A stretch of 64,000 nucleotides of DNA from Caenorhabditis remanei (taxonomy: Eukaryota; Nematoda; Chromadorea; Rhabditida; Rhabditidae), in the NCBI RefSeq assembly GCF_010183535.1, contig NC_071331.1, positions 6,448,001-6,512,000 on the forward strand, written 5' to 3'. This document shows, in pieces, positions 24,401-32,538 of the stretch (its first letter is position 1; the number at the start of each line of letters is the position of its first letter). The position numbers and the translations under genes are program-made. The notes below the pieces were generated by a model. It was not told where the DNA came from. It saw only the letters and a list, made by a program, of their open reading frames with translations, and did no database searches.

Positions 24401-24773
24401 CCTTTTGAAAACCGTTTTCTTCCTCAAGAGAAGAGTTGGTTTCGTTTGCGACTGGGGTTGCGGGATTCGTTTCGGAGCTGCGATCCTTTTGAAAACCGTT
24501 TTCTTCCTCGTGTACCGTGCTCACCGAAGATGGCTTTTCCGTGGATTCCTGTGCCTCCTCGGTGCTGGTTTCGGTGACGTCGACTCCTAGGATTTCTGCT
24601 TCCTGTTCGGGCGAGACATCGATCATCTCGATGTCGTTGTTGCTGAGGAGAAGATCCTCGGCTGCTGCTGCGGGGTCGGTCGGCGGTGGTTGATCGTTGA
24701 GCGGGGGATCCGCCGGGTTGTCGGTCATTGCTTGGTCGTTGAGTTGGTTCGTTGGTTTCTGAAATTGTGACAT
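21414..24773 (-). CDS. UPF1-like superfamily 1 helicase, element-borne (1119 aa)
   Basis: A single uninterrupted frame. The first ~150 residues are acidic and low-complexity, with ENGFQKDRSSE duplicated (91-101, 119-129). Residues ~160-620 are unassigned. The helicase core runs from ~625: Q-motif-like LTSEQSRYV (629-637), Walker A NSSFGVGKTT (651-660), DEAS Walker B (834-837), GDIKQLKP motif III (860-867), VGILTYYKAQ (988-997), TIDASQGQEFDLVI motif V (1014-1027) and RLNVAMTRTK motif VI (1065-1074). This set and order match UPF1/SMG-2-type SF1B helicases, which unwind RNA or RNP using ATP. Walker A lacks the usual first Gly. All other motifs look intact, so the enzyme may be active. It is the last of four same-strand cistrons; no intron is apparent, as expected for a gene copied through RNA. 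Pif1-type Helitron helicase is a poorer fit. Confidence 0.9.
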   Translation of the reverse strand: MSQFQKPTNQLNDQAMTDNPADPPLNDQPPPTDPAAAAEDLLLSNNDIEMIDVSPEQEAEILGVDVTETSTEEAQESTEKPSSVSTVHEEENGFQKDRSSETNPATPVANETNSSLEEENGFQKDRSSEKNSVVTHPIQTYVTSDSADPSDHPFAPHYTFVKNTPPSMNEHVRWIATQIDLAHVTFFRAKTEAASHIFTEGGGGRSGAPKTALAGITSKPSDWGVIYIIVESDGRGWYAKPHLLEVVANDRPDLHMVYFDVFADDLSNPGVVPHTSNYYPGDALYVTELVTRPKATVGEKLVSFDGIHSTKNHHFWKIKTCYLLHRTIQEDVVAVKVNSSKSRSGKVLCVAAGFNTLVTAKADMFKALDKTASAGTIVSAKIFCPKLKTGEFVWNLSDESRPYAADQTRDHASSIPTLPSVITLAAASTETQETMCHTVQPFKKFPSDIRKCYKALFDSAYLGLSGTLALANKNKDFQVHTVLIDRVLTVRNKPTVSFVLTNLSGPAQISQWARSSVFLMKADGRNLQMEVDDASFVDNDLVIRAKLITSESEAVDTAYKMNRVRTIVWQEMENNEYHLKLFPSAAVYQTMDPKAPVKLLLEACLGGRPIPWESIPDHRFNIEMGSVVLTSEQSRYVCALAKTNIPVIVANSSFGVGKTTMIAAALHITIRESTGNKMHLAMATTNAATAAIVLSYSKISNAATIIRMISAANYDHIDPQHRTSFDFPVVWPREFDKLLQRTDSDDQAPITEIVLDAYAHLRRVQTISLKLVRRKDLQNALKAVQKPIRTIFEILVQLINPRGIIGTISSVTDALRENGAMSQYGSRVATVQMDEASQIAIHSVIALGPLCPKARYALIGDIKQLKPYADIDLHEVLKVPAVGNLLGGTSKASCQLNISEVRRCPFEVTATSSAMFYQNRLTSIRSPGERSRFLDLLAFNNGYPLQIIDTTRFAAQQTSGTSLFNPTEASIALAITSRVLAREEKASVGILTYYKAQAGYVARELDDTPAFVGTIDASQGQEFDLVIVLTSRSKSFHSSDRAGERNKAPDGAATADPDFIESPERLNVAMTRTKSLCLVLVDVAAAGRSKLWSNLFCKIPPGSFHKDPSHLMRHLQTLH

Positions 24774-24982
24774 TGATGGTTTTGGATATTAGCTCTTAAA
24801 CGAGGGGTAGGAAAAAGAAAAGGAGAAGAGGTGGCGGGAGGAAGAGAGATAGAGAAGGAGAGAAAAAGTAACGTAAAAGAGAGGAGAAAGGGTGTTTTCG
24901 GAGACGGTGCGATGGTATTTTCGAAAAAGGAAAAGGAGAACGAGCTTGGGTGAGGAGGATATTGAAATTCGGAAAGAAAAGG

Positions 24983-25007
24983 TAGGGGTGCGCAACCTAC
25001 GCTTCGT
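24983..25007 (-). other. Conserved GTAGG...CCTAC hairpin after cistron 3
   Basis: GAAGCGTAGGTTG and CCCTAC pair as a small stem-loop just after the stop of the 165-aa cistron. Near-identical copies follow the other two small cistrons (25680-25710 and 26396-26420). It could be an RNA-processing or protein-binding signal. Confidence 0.5.
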
Positions 25008-25026
25008 GCATTTAAAAAAAAAATTT

Positions 25027-25524
25027 TTAATTATGGTTTCGAAATGGGATTCTCATTCCTTGCAATGGAACGTGGTTCCGGACTCCTTCAGCAACGGCTT
25101 GGCCTATCTGTCTGGCCATGCACGTTATTGGGTCGTCGTGGCGAAAGAATTTTCTCTCGTAATGAGGGTCGCAACCGCATGTGAGTTCGACGACTGGGCG
25201 ATGTCTGGTCCATACCTCCGTCGATACTATGCGGAATTGTGGGGGAGACCGCAATGGCAATGAGTTGTTTCTGCGGTTCTGTCGCCAAGGCTCGCCTCCA
25301 CTGGCGAGGCGTCCATCCTCGAGTACGTAACCCGGAAGGTTTTCTTTGACATCGTAGGTGCTGAATGGCGAATCATCTCTCGCGATCCATACGGTGCGTG
25401 TATCCTCGTGGAGACGAATCGTGACGATGAATTTGACCAGGTGCACGATTTTAAAGGGTGGTGGGTCCTGTCGGCCAGGTCTGGGCGGAATCGATGGTTG
25501 AGACTCCGTGAAGGCTCTCTTCAT
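25027..25524 (-). CDS. Element-borne CGC/H/C protein, cistron 3 (165 aa)
   Basis: Paralogue of the two upstream cistrons. Shared features in order: a short Pro-rich start; a hydrophobic/acidic segment (VKFIVTIRLHEDTRTVWI); PGYVLEDGRL; a block with STEVWTRH; CGC followed ten residues later by HD and then C (CGC-x10-HD-x4-C); and an amphipathic tail, ARQIGQAVAE...GMRI. The Cys/His spacing could bind one metal ion but is not a known zinc knuckle. TTTCAG ends 11 nt before the ATG, in the position of a trans-splice acceptor. Function unknown; it may be a structural or RNA-binding partner for the element. Confidence 0.75.
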   Translation of the reverse strand: MKRAFTESQPSIPPRPGRQDPPPFKIVHLVKFIVTIRLHEDTRTVWIARDDSPFSTYDVKENLPGYVLEDGRLASGGEPWRQNRRNNSLPLRSPPQFRIVSTEVWTRHRPVVELTCGCDPHYERKFFRHDDPITCMARQIGQAVAEGVRNHVPLQGMRIPFRNHN

Positions 25525-25679
25525 GTTCGAGAATGCTGAAATTATAACTTTTGATTGTTTGGGTATTGGTTCCTAACGAGCGAAAGAGAGAGAAAAAAAA
25601 AAGGAAAAGGGCGGAATCGAGGCAACGTGGTAGTAATAAGAGAAAAGAAATGGGTGGATAACCAGTCAAAACGCGTGGA

Positions 25680-25710
25680 AGGTAGGGATGTACAACCTAC
25701 GCTTCGTCTG
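25680..25710 (-). other. Conserved hairpin after cistron 2
   Basis: Second copy of the GAAGCGTAGGTTG...CCCTACC stem-loop, just beyond the stop of the 166-aa cistron. Confidence 0.5.
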
Positions 25711-25720
25711 TTTCTAAGAT

Positions 25721-26221
25721 TTAGTTTCGAGCGACAAATCTCATCCCTTCTATTGGGAGGTTGTTCCAAATTCTTTCTGCGATTGCCTGTCCCAACTGAC
25801 GGGTTTTGCATACTAGAGGTACGTCGTGGTACCAGTAGTCCGCGTCATATTCCGGCATGCAACCGCAGTCGAGATAGTAGAACGTGGGGTGTCTTTTCCA
25901 GACTTCCGTTGACGCTTCACAGAATTGCGGCTCAGGTTGCGAGGGCGTGGTGATTCTGGGATCACCGAGGGCTCTCCAAGGTGGCGCAGTACCAGCATGG
26001 AGGCGTCCGTCCATGAGTATGTAACCCGGAGATTCTTCCTCTTCTTCTTCCATGGCTACTGTGATCTCGTGCGGCTCGAATGGTTCGAGGTCCAAAGTGA
26101 CCCATGCGGTGAGATCATCGTCAAGGAGACAGGTCTTGACGTTGACCTGAACCAAAGGTCCAATTGCCCAGTATTGTTCAGGTTGACGGGCAACGGGGTC
26201 GGGGGGTGGTGGCGAATCCAT
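25721..26221 (-). CDS. Element-borne CGC/H/C protein, cistron 2 (166 aa)
   Basis: Aligns end to end with cistron 3: acidic central stretch (EEEEEESPGYIL), STEVWKRH, CGCMPEYDADYWYHD then VPLVC (CGC-x10-HD-x4-C), and TRQLGQAIAERIWN with IEGMRF near the end. TTTCAG lies on the minus strand about 28 nt before the ATG, again like a splice-leader acceptor. It is separated from cistron 1 by 200 bp and from cistron 3 by 196 bp. No family recognised. Confidence 0.75.
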   Translation of the reverse strand: MDSPPPPDPVARQPEQYWAIGPLVQVNVKTCLLDDDLTAWVTLDLEPFEPHEITVAMEEEEEESPGYILMDGRLHAGTAPPWRALGDPRITTPSQPEPQFCEASTEVWKRHPTFYYLDCGCMPEYDADYWYHDVPLVCKTRQLGQAIAERIWNNLPIEGMRFVARN

Positions 26222-26395
26222 GGCGGGCGTGAGGAGTGCTCAAGTATGCTGAAATGGTAACCTTGGTCTGTTGCGTATTTTTAAGCAAGAGGAAGAGGAA
26301 AAGAGACGACTGAGAAAGCGGAGTAGTGGTAATTTCGGAGAGCAACGTAAGTGGGTGGAAGAAGAAAAATTAAAAATGTTTGCGACCTGGGGAAT

Positions 26396-26420
26396 GTAGG
26401 GATGTGCAGCCTACGCTTCG
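26396..26420 (-). other. Conserved hairpin after cistron 1
   Basis: Third copy of the stem-loop (GAAGCGTAGGCTG...CCCTAC), right after the stop of the 161-aa cistron. Confidence 0.5.
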
Positions 26421-26421
26421 T

Positions 26422-26907
26422 CTAGGCTCTTGTCCTATCGAGAAATGTCATCCCCTCTACCGGACATAGGTTCCAAAGTCTCTCGGCGACGTCCTGAGCT
26501 AACTGCCTGGCCCTGCACCGGTCTATGTCCAAGTGGTCGTCTTCGTCGTAGAAATCGTCGTATTCCAAGCTGCAGCCGCATGTGTGGTTACCGTAGACTG
26601 CGCCATGTCTTTTCCAGGCCTCAATGCAGTACCAGCCGGAGTGCGGGGGTTCGAAGGTGTCGTAGAGTGAATGGGATGCTGGAGGCATAACCTGGAGAAC
26701 ACCACCCATGAGCCAGAAATAACGGAAGGGTGTTTGGATGAACGGAAGGCGGCCTATGCTTCTTGGTTCTAACTCTAACTTGACAATTCCTATGGTGATC
26801 CCGTCGACGACGCCGGTGTGGGCGTATATCTCGACCAGGGGCCCACGTGGGTAGATAGAGTGACGTGGCTGATTGGGATGGAGAAGAACGGATGGTTGTG
26901 AACTCAT
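26422..26907 (-). CDS. Element-borne CGC/H/C protein, cistron 1 (161 aa)
   Basis: The most divergent of the three paralogues: IEAWKRH, CGCSLEYDDFYDEDDH then a Cys five residues on, and ARQLAQDVAERLWN with VEGMTF. The Cys/His order is kept but the loop is two residues longer. CTTTAG, a usable splice acceptor, lies about 31 nt before the ATG. As first cistron after a 2.26-kb leader it would be the promoter-proximal product. Confidence 0.75.
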   Translation of the reverse strand: MSSQPSVLLHPNQPRHSIYPRGPLVEIYAHTGVVDGITIGIVKLELEPRSIGRLPFIQTPFRYFWLMGGVLQVMPPASHSLYDTFEPPHSGWYCIEAWKRHGAVYGNHTCGCSLEYDDFYDEDDHLDIDRCRARQLAQDVAERLWNLCPVEGMTFLDRTRA

Positions 26908-29157
26908 GAAGGGTGTGAGTAGAACGCAAGTATGAAAGCTAAAGAAAGAGCAAAATAAGTAACGCTATTTTCGATGAGTGGCGGAAGAGACGAATCGAAG
27001 GCTTAATAAAGACGAAATTCAGAGAGGGGAAGAAAGCGTAAGAGGGCATGAATCAAGTTAGTACCAGGATAAAATGAAGACAAGGAAAAATAAAAATAAA
27101 AATAATACAAGAATTTAACGGGATCCTGCACGTAAAAAAAAACAAACAAAACAAACAAAAATCGCGTAAAAGAATAATGACGGCAAACGTAATGTTAAAT
27201 AATGAGGATGGTGATGAGAAACGCGACGAGAAATCAGTATAAGGAGAATGGGGAGAAACGGGGAAGAAGGGTACAGTACGCGAAAAAAAACATGATAGAT
27301 GCTCCCTTCTCTTGGCTTCCATGCCAAGGGACGAGGCTTACGATATTGCGGACAATAAGTTAGAAGAAGATAGAAAGTGACTCAGCTAGATGGCGCGTTG
27401 TGAAAATGCGGTAGGATGAAAAGAATGAGGCAACAAGGGGCGAAACAACGATGCTGACGTTAAGAGGACAAAGAGGGGAAAGAAGATACGGTAAGAGCTG
27501 TAAAGTCGTGGGTGGAAAGAAAAATAATTCCATCGGACTGTATTCGCTCGCTGTTTAGAGTTTAGCTGGAACTCGGTTTCTACACTGGTGATATAACAAG
27601 AGGTTTTTGGAATTGGGGAACTGATTCGGGAAGGATGGAAATAAACAGAAGCGGGCGAGGATGGTGACAGAGAAGAATAAAAAAAATAACAAAAAAAACA
27701 AAAAGGGTGAGCCGATGGGTGAACTTGTAATTTGATACGCGGTTTCTATTAATGACGGGTTGGGTTTGCTTGGCTGAGGGTTTTTACGGTCACGTTCAAT
27801 CAGGGCTGCGGCCTGATCCTGTTTCGAAAAACAAAAAAAAATAATTTACCTCAAGTGAATTTAACTTAACTACTCTTAACTAAAGTTACTGCTTGGGCGT
27901 ACCTATTATTTGTTGACGGGTGAAAGATCTGGTGACGTTAGACTGAGACGATACGGGGCAAAATTGTGGTGCTGGGGTCTATTTTGCTGCTACGGGGAAG
28001 TAAATCGTAGAATAAAAGTGACTATGAATGTTTCGAATGGGCCGAGAAGTATTACTGATTCTGACGGCGCTTTTGGTCAGACGCGAAATGACCTTTCGTT
28101 ACGACAACTGAAGGCCCTTGAGGAACGATAGTGTTAGCTTAGCGGCTTCTAAAGTCAAAAACTTAACTTGAATAGGTGAATTCGGCGCGACCTTTTAAAG
28201 GACTTCTACGTAAAGAAAATTTCTAGGTTGACGAGTAACCTATCGATAAAAGTATTTAGGATGAGGATTTCGATATGATTTTGACTAACTTAAGACAACT
28301 GGACTGGGGACCGTTAATTGCGCATACGAGCCGGTTGGGAACCCAGACTTACCTTCGATGAAGTTGATCCTCCTTTGACTTGAAGCAATGAGCATTTTGC
28401 TAACAACACTTGATGCACGTGTACCATACACGTGGAGAAAACGACTTCGAACTATCTTATTTTCTTATTCTATTCTTACAAATATTTTTACTTTATGAGG
28501 GGAAGCTTCATTCCTAAGTTTGTCGCTACGAGGCAAGACGAAAAATAACAGGGAGCGAAGAAAGATTGCTACCGGACTGTTATATTCAAACGGTGGGGAA
28601 ATAGAAGACGCGGGGACGGAAAGGGGGCGGGCGGGTGGGGGGATTGTGTACACATTACAATACTGCAGCTTTCTGCACTCTGAGTCATATCTTAAAAGGT
28701 CAACCTTTGTTGCCTATCTCACAAATTTTCTCAATTCTTTTGGACTACTCTCAACTCTCATCGTACGTACGGAATTCTCTCACTGACTCTTGACTCTTAT
28801 TTCTTAACTCTTTAACTCAATTCTTAACTTATTTCTCAAAATCGAATGTCTCTATAAGACTTTTCTTACGACTAGGCAGGGAGACTCAACAAATAAAACT
28901 ATGAGGGACCTAAGTATTAAACCAATTGGCGCCTAAGCTTAATACCTAAATTATCCTCCTACGGATGCATCCCGGACACGTATTTGTCCGACTCAAACTT
29001 AACTTAACTTATCTCAACTTATCATCAGGGGCGGCAGAGGTCCAATTACCCCCCTGGCACTCTCAAAATACCTGCACTAATCGGTCCAACACTTACCTTA
29101 CCATTCCTATCCAACAACGGGTCGATCTTTTGCTCGGCGGGTCCACGGCCACCGAGA
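26908..29157 (-). other. Long untranslated leader of the LTR element
   Basis: About 2.25 kb between the primer site and the first cistron. Minus-strand frames are short and unlike gag or pol. A packaging or splice-donor function is possible but not visible. The plus-strand frames (27910-28131, 28520-28786) show no family features. Confidence 0.5.
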
Positions 29158-29170
29158 CTCGCTGCTACCA
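29158..29170 (-). other. Primer binding site
   Basis: TGGTAGCAGCGAG on the minus strand directly follows the 5' repeat (first T shared with it). Pairing to a tRNA ending CGCTGCTACCA is expected; from memory this resembles initiator tRNA-Met, the primer of many LTR elements. The exact tRNA was not checked. Confidence 0.6.
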
Positions 29171-29706
29171 GTAGAGGTTTTCGTGGTTTAGATAGGTTTA
29201 TTATAGGGTAAGAATAAGGATGGGAAGAAGAAGTCATGAATGATAACAAGAACGGTATTTATACTGGATCTTCGATGGGCGGAGTCAGCGGCTTTCAGAC
29301 AGGCAGGGCAACGGGCGCTTCAGGAATGTGCATGTGACAGTGGGGCAATAGAGCATCTGAGGTTTGGTTATGGTGCATGACGTTTGAGACGGTTTGGATC
29401 TTGTGGGCGGCTGGGTGAGATAGTGTTGGAGATTGGAGACGGTTCCAGAATGTGATGTGGATGGGATATGGAGCGGCGCCTTTGACAGTGTGGGTTGATG
29501 GCGAGAGAGTGTTTGAGTTGGTGAGACGTTGACGGGAGATCTGGAAGAATCGTGTTAGGCTTAATAATGGGAATGGGACGTGGGAGCGGGCCCGCCTGTC
29601 CTGGACAGAGACCCGGAAGTATCCGGATGGGCTGACGATGATGCGTCACCGGGTACAAAGTCCGGTGGGATCTTGGAATACCTAAGGGATTACGATCTCC
29701 CTTACA
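29170..29706 (-). repeat. 5' long terminal repeat (537 bp)
   Basis: Upstream copy on the minus strand; would hold the promoter for the operon. Same length and all but one base the same as 20499-21035. Confidence 0.9.
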
Positions 29707-29941
29707 GTTTCCAATATTCAAGCAACTGCTACTATTTTTCGAAAACTGTTCGGAAACAACAGACTGCGTTTGAGTCTGAAAACTAGAAAATATGTTCTGT
29801 TCCAGAACATTATAATAAGTTTTAGAGAGTTTTTGGCGACATTAAACATATCACAATGGTTTGTTTTGAAATAAAGGAGTCATGTTTGATTCTTCGCTTT
29901 TATATAAGGTTCAGTATCGGAATGTTTAGAATCATTGGCAA

Positions 29942-29962
29942 TCATCAACATACAAGACCACA
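29942..29962 (-). ncRNA. Possible 21U-RNA, off-distance start
   Basis: Exact minus-strand octamer at 30004-30011, but the nearest YRNT is 42 nt away instead of 37-40. Confidence 0.25.
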
Positions 29963-30265
29963 ATGCTGTGCCTGTCATAAGTTTCATGATATTAATACAG
30001 TTTTGAAACAGAATCATGCAACTTTTTGAGGGAAAGTTGATATGGCTAGCAAAATAGAAATGTTGAACTGAAACGTTTATCAGCGTTCTCAAAGTGTTTG
30101 AACCAAAAAATATGAATATCATCGGAAATGTAGCACTGACATTGGAAATAACAGTTTCATGAAACTGATTGAAATAAATGTAACGAACATATTGCTATTG
30201 CCACAAAATTTGGTTTACTTGATTTACAATTAAAAAAAGTAATTTTCGTCTGTCAAGGATTTTCC

Positions 30266-30286
30266 TATTTTTTGTGTGCTTATCTA
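30266..30286 (-). ncRNA. Putative 21U-RNA (type-1 piRNA)
   Basis: Exact minus-strand octamer at 30325-30332; YRNT start with its T at 30286, 39 nt downstream. Confidence 0.45.
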
Positions 30287-31396
30287 ATAAAAACCCCAAT
30301 GAAAACCGAAAAAACGCATCAACTTGAAACAGGAACTGTTAGAGCGTATGAAAATATAAATTCAATATAGGTTTTCCCACTTCGACCACTAGCAACATCC
30401 TAAATCACCAAGACTTTTTCTCAAACCTATAAAACAAATTGTGAAACTTCGGCATTCAAACTGATAACAATTTTCTAACCGAGCAACTTCGATTAATCAA
30501 CAACTAGAAAATTCAGAAATATATATTCAATCTTTGAAACATAATTTGACTTCCAATTTTTCGAACTTCTCACGTTTCAAATTGAACATTTGATGAGCAT
30601 AAGGTTTTTTTTTCGTTCACATGAAGCAATAAAACTTACAACGCTTGGAATTTTTTAACGATCGTTTTACTTGCTATTGAATATTTTTCAACTTTGCTCA
30701 ATTCGAAGAGAAGCCAAATAAAGAAACATGTCGTGCTTCTCACAGCTAGCAAGGTCAATGTTGGAAATAAGATCACAACAAAAATTATAAAATTAAATGC
30801 CTGTCTCTTGAATCTTTCGGGCAGTGGTTTCAATATTATCTAACGTATTTTTTGGTATTCATGTTTCATATTTGTTTCAATTAGATTCCTGATTTCGATA
30901 CAAATTTGTGTTATTCTATGCGCGGGTAAATGAAGTGTAAGATACTTTTTTATTTTAGCAAAAAAACAAATTTGAAACGGGAACAAATTTTTTTGTAAAT
31001 GTATTATTTTTTAACTTTGAATCCAGAAGCTTTACAATTCTAATGAATTTATTTACCGGCTGGTAAGATACTGGGAACAAAAGATAGAAATATGGTTGGG
31101 GAGTGAAACTGTTCAGATACAAGAATCTTATATAGATAGACAAGATTAGCAATTAGGATTCGATATTCTAATGACACAAGACCGTACACGTCCAAAGTTT
31201 CAAAGTAAAATTAATATTCAAAGTATAAGATTTACTGTTTTATAAAAATAATAAACTATTTGAAAATTCGGAATATAACAGTGTCGTTTTGAGTAGATCT
31301 TTAGTAAATTTTGAGACTTCGAGACGATTCATAACATCGTACTTTGTGTCGATATAAAAAATGATGTCAACTACAAAAATGCATCTCTTGGTTTTT

Positions 31397-31782
31397 TCCA
31401 TACTTGCAAACCGGGCCGAAACTGACCGACACGGGCCGGCGCGTAACTCGCGTCCAAATGAATATTATGGGCTCAAAAATATACCAAAATGTAGATCTCG
31501 ACGATTTCTATGTCCGTGACCTACTACGGGCCGGATGGCTAGTCGTTAATGTACCGCGGGCCGGGCTAGAAAGGCTTTTTTTTGGCCATTTTCGCGTTTT
31601 TTGGCACTTTTTCCCGGCCCGCGGCACATTAACGAATAACCATCTGGCCCGTAGTAGGTCACGTACATAGAACTCGAAGAGATCTACATTTTTATATACT
31701 TTTGAGCTCATAATATTGAGTTTGACGCGAGTTACGCGCTGGCCCGTTTCGGCCCGTTTTGGCACGATTTGCAAGTATGGTT
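31397..31782. repeat. GGGCCG-rich foldback (CATACTTG family)
   Basis: Termini CCATACTTGCAAA and complement; arms share GCGTAACTCGCGTC-type blocks with 10790-11155. The two mirror-image reading frames at 31404-31670 (+) and 31508-31774 (-) simply reflect the palindrome. Confidence 0.85.
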
Positions 31783-31851
31783 TTTTCTACTGGACTATAC
31801 AAAGTGTGAAAAGATAAATGAATGAAGAATCTGTATCTTCAAGAGAAACTC

Positions 31852-32089
31852 TCAAAGATTCTTCTTTGGAACAGGAAATTGCAATAACTTCCCGTCCGGT
31901 ATGGCATAACCGTAGCAATATGGAAAGTAGCCCCCTTTTTTTATTGCACCACCAGTAATGACGTCTTCCCCCGTCTCCCCCTCTTCTCCTCTCCAAGCCT
32001 CCCCGACCCAGCCGTCAACAAGACGACTATTTTCTGAAGAGACGCAAGAGAATATAGACAAAAATATAGCAAACGCGCTCCGGTGTACC
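31852..32089 (-). CDS. Possible exon of a small secreted protein
   Basis: An open frame on the minus strand after a TTGCCTCAG acceptor. It begins with a hydrophobic stretch (FAIFLSIFSCVSS) and ends GYAIPDGKLLQFPVPKKNL and stop at 31852-31854. Composition looks protein-like, but there is no ATG in frame and no upstream exon was found; the DNA upstream is a tandem repeat. It could be a gene remnant. Confidence 0.25.
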
Positions 32090-32141
32090 TGAGGCAAAAC
32101 GTAATATTCTAATGCTTGTTGTCGCTTTTTTCGGTTTTTGC

Positions 32142-32515
32142 AGACTTTTTCTGAAAATTTCTGGATTTAAAGTGAATTTAAATATTTATAATTTATTTTC
32201 ACTTATAATTGACCAAATTTCATAGTTTGTCACAGATTTTTTGAGAAAATTGCTGGATTTAAGGTGAATTCAAACATTTTGAATCTATTTTCACTAATAA
32301 TTCTTTAAATTTCATAGTTTTCCACAGATTTTGAGAAAATTGCTGATTTAAAATGAATAGAAGCATTTTTTATTTGTTTTCACTTATAATTCATCACTTT
32401 CACAGTTTTTTACAGATTTTTCGAAAAAGTTGCTGGTTTTAAAGTGAATTTAAACATATTTAATATATTTGCATTTATAATTCATCAAATTTCATAGTTT
32501 TTCACAAATTTTCAT
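32142..32515 (+). repeat. Four tandem ~95-bp repeats upstream of the SPK gene
   Basis: Units begin near 32142, 32229, 32325 and 32414, each with TTGCTGGATTTAAAGTGAAT-like and CATTTATAATTCATCAAATT-like parts, diverged 10-20% by eye. They end about 20 bp before the ATG of the SPK gene and so form its promoter or 5' leader. Confidence 0.7.
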
Positions 32516-32538
32516 CAAGTTAGTCAGAGTTTTGCAGA

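Larger units (their letters stand above)
20499..29706 (-). mobile_element. Non-autonomous LTR retroelement carrying a helicase operon
   Basis: Two 537-bp direct repeats (20499-21035 and 29170-29706) bound the element, and GTTT flanks both outer ends (20495-20498 and 29707-29710) as a 4-bp target duplication. Read on the minus strand, each repeat starts TGTAAGGGAG and ends CCTCTACT. Just inside the 5' copy is TGGTAGCAGCGAG (29158-29170), a primer-binding-site-like sequence whose complement ends GCTACCA as initiator tRNA-Met does. Just inside the 3' copy is the purine tract AAGGAGGGAGG (21036-21046). The interior has four same-sense cistrons but no recognisable gag, protease, reverse transcriptase or integrase. 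Spread would therefore depend on another element's enzymes. Near-identity of the repeats implies a recent insertion. Confidence 0.8.
29711..31396. other. Intergenic, piRNA-motif-rich
   Basis: No supported protein gene. Octamers at 30004-30011 and 30325-30332 and several one-mismatch versions (30860, 30972 and others). Confidence 0.45.

Noticed and set aside
21414..29169. Element as a Helitron or Polinton/Maverick
   Set aside because: Ends are direct, not inverted, with a 4-bp duplication, primer site and purine tract. The helicase is UPF1-like rather than Pif1-like, and there is no Rep, polymerase B or integrase.
31404..31774. Two 88-aa mirror-image frames with VNVPRAG-like residues
   Set aside because: Both come from the arms of a foldback; the resemblance to each other is due to the palindrome.
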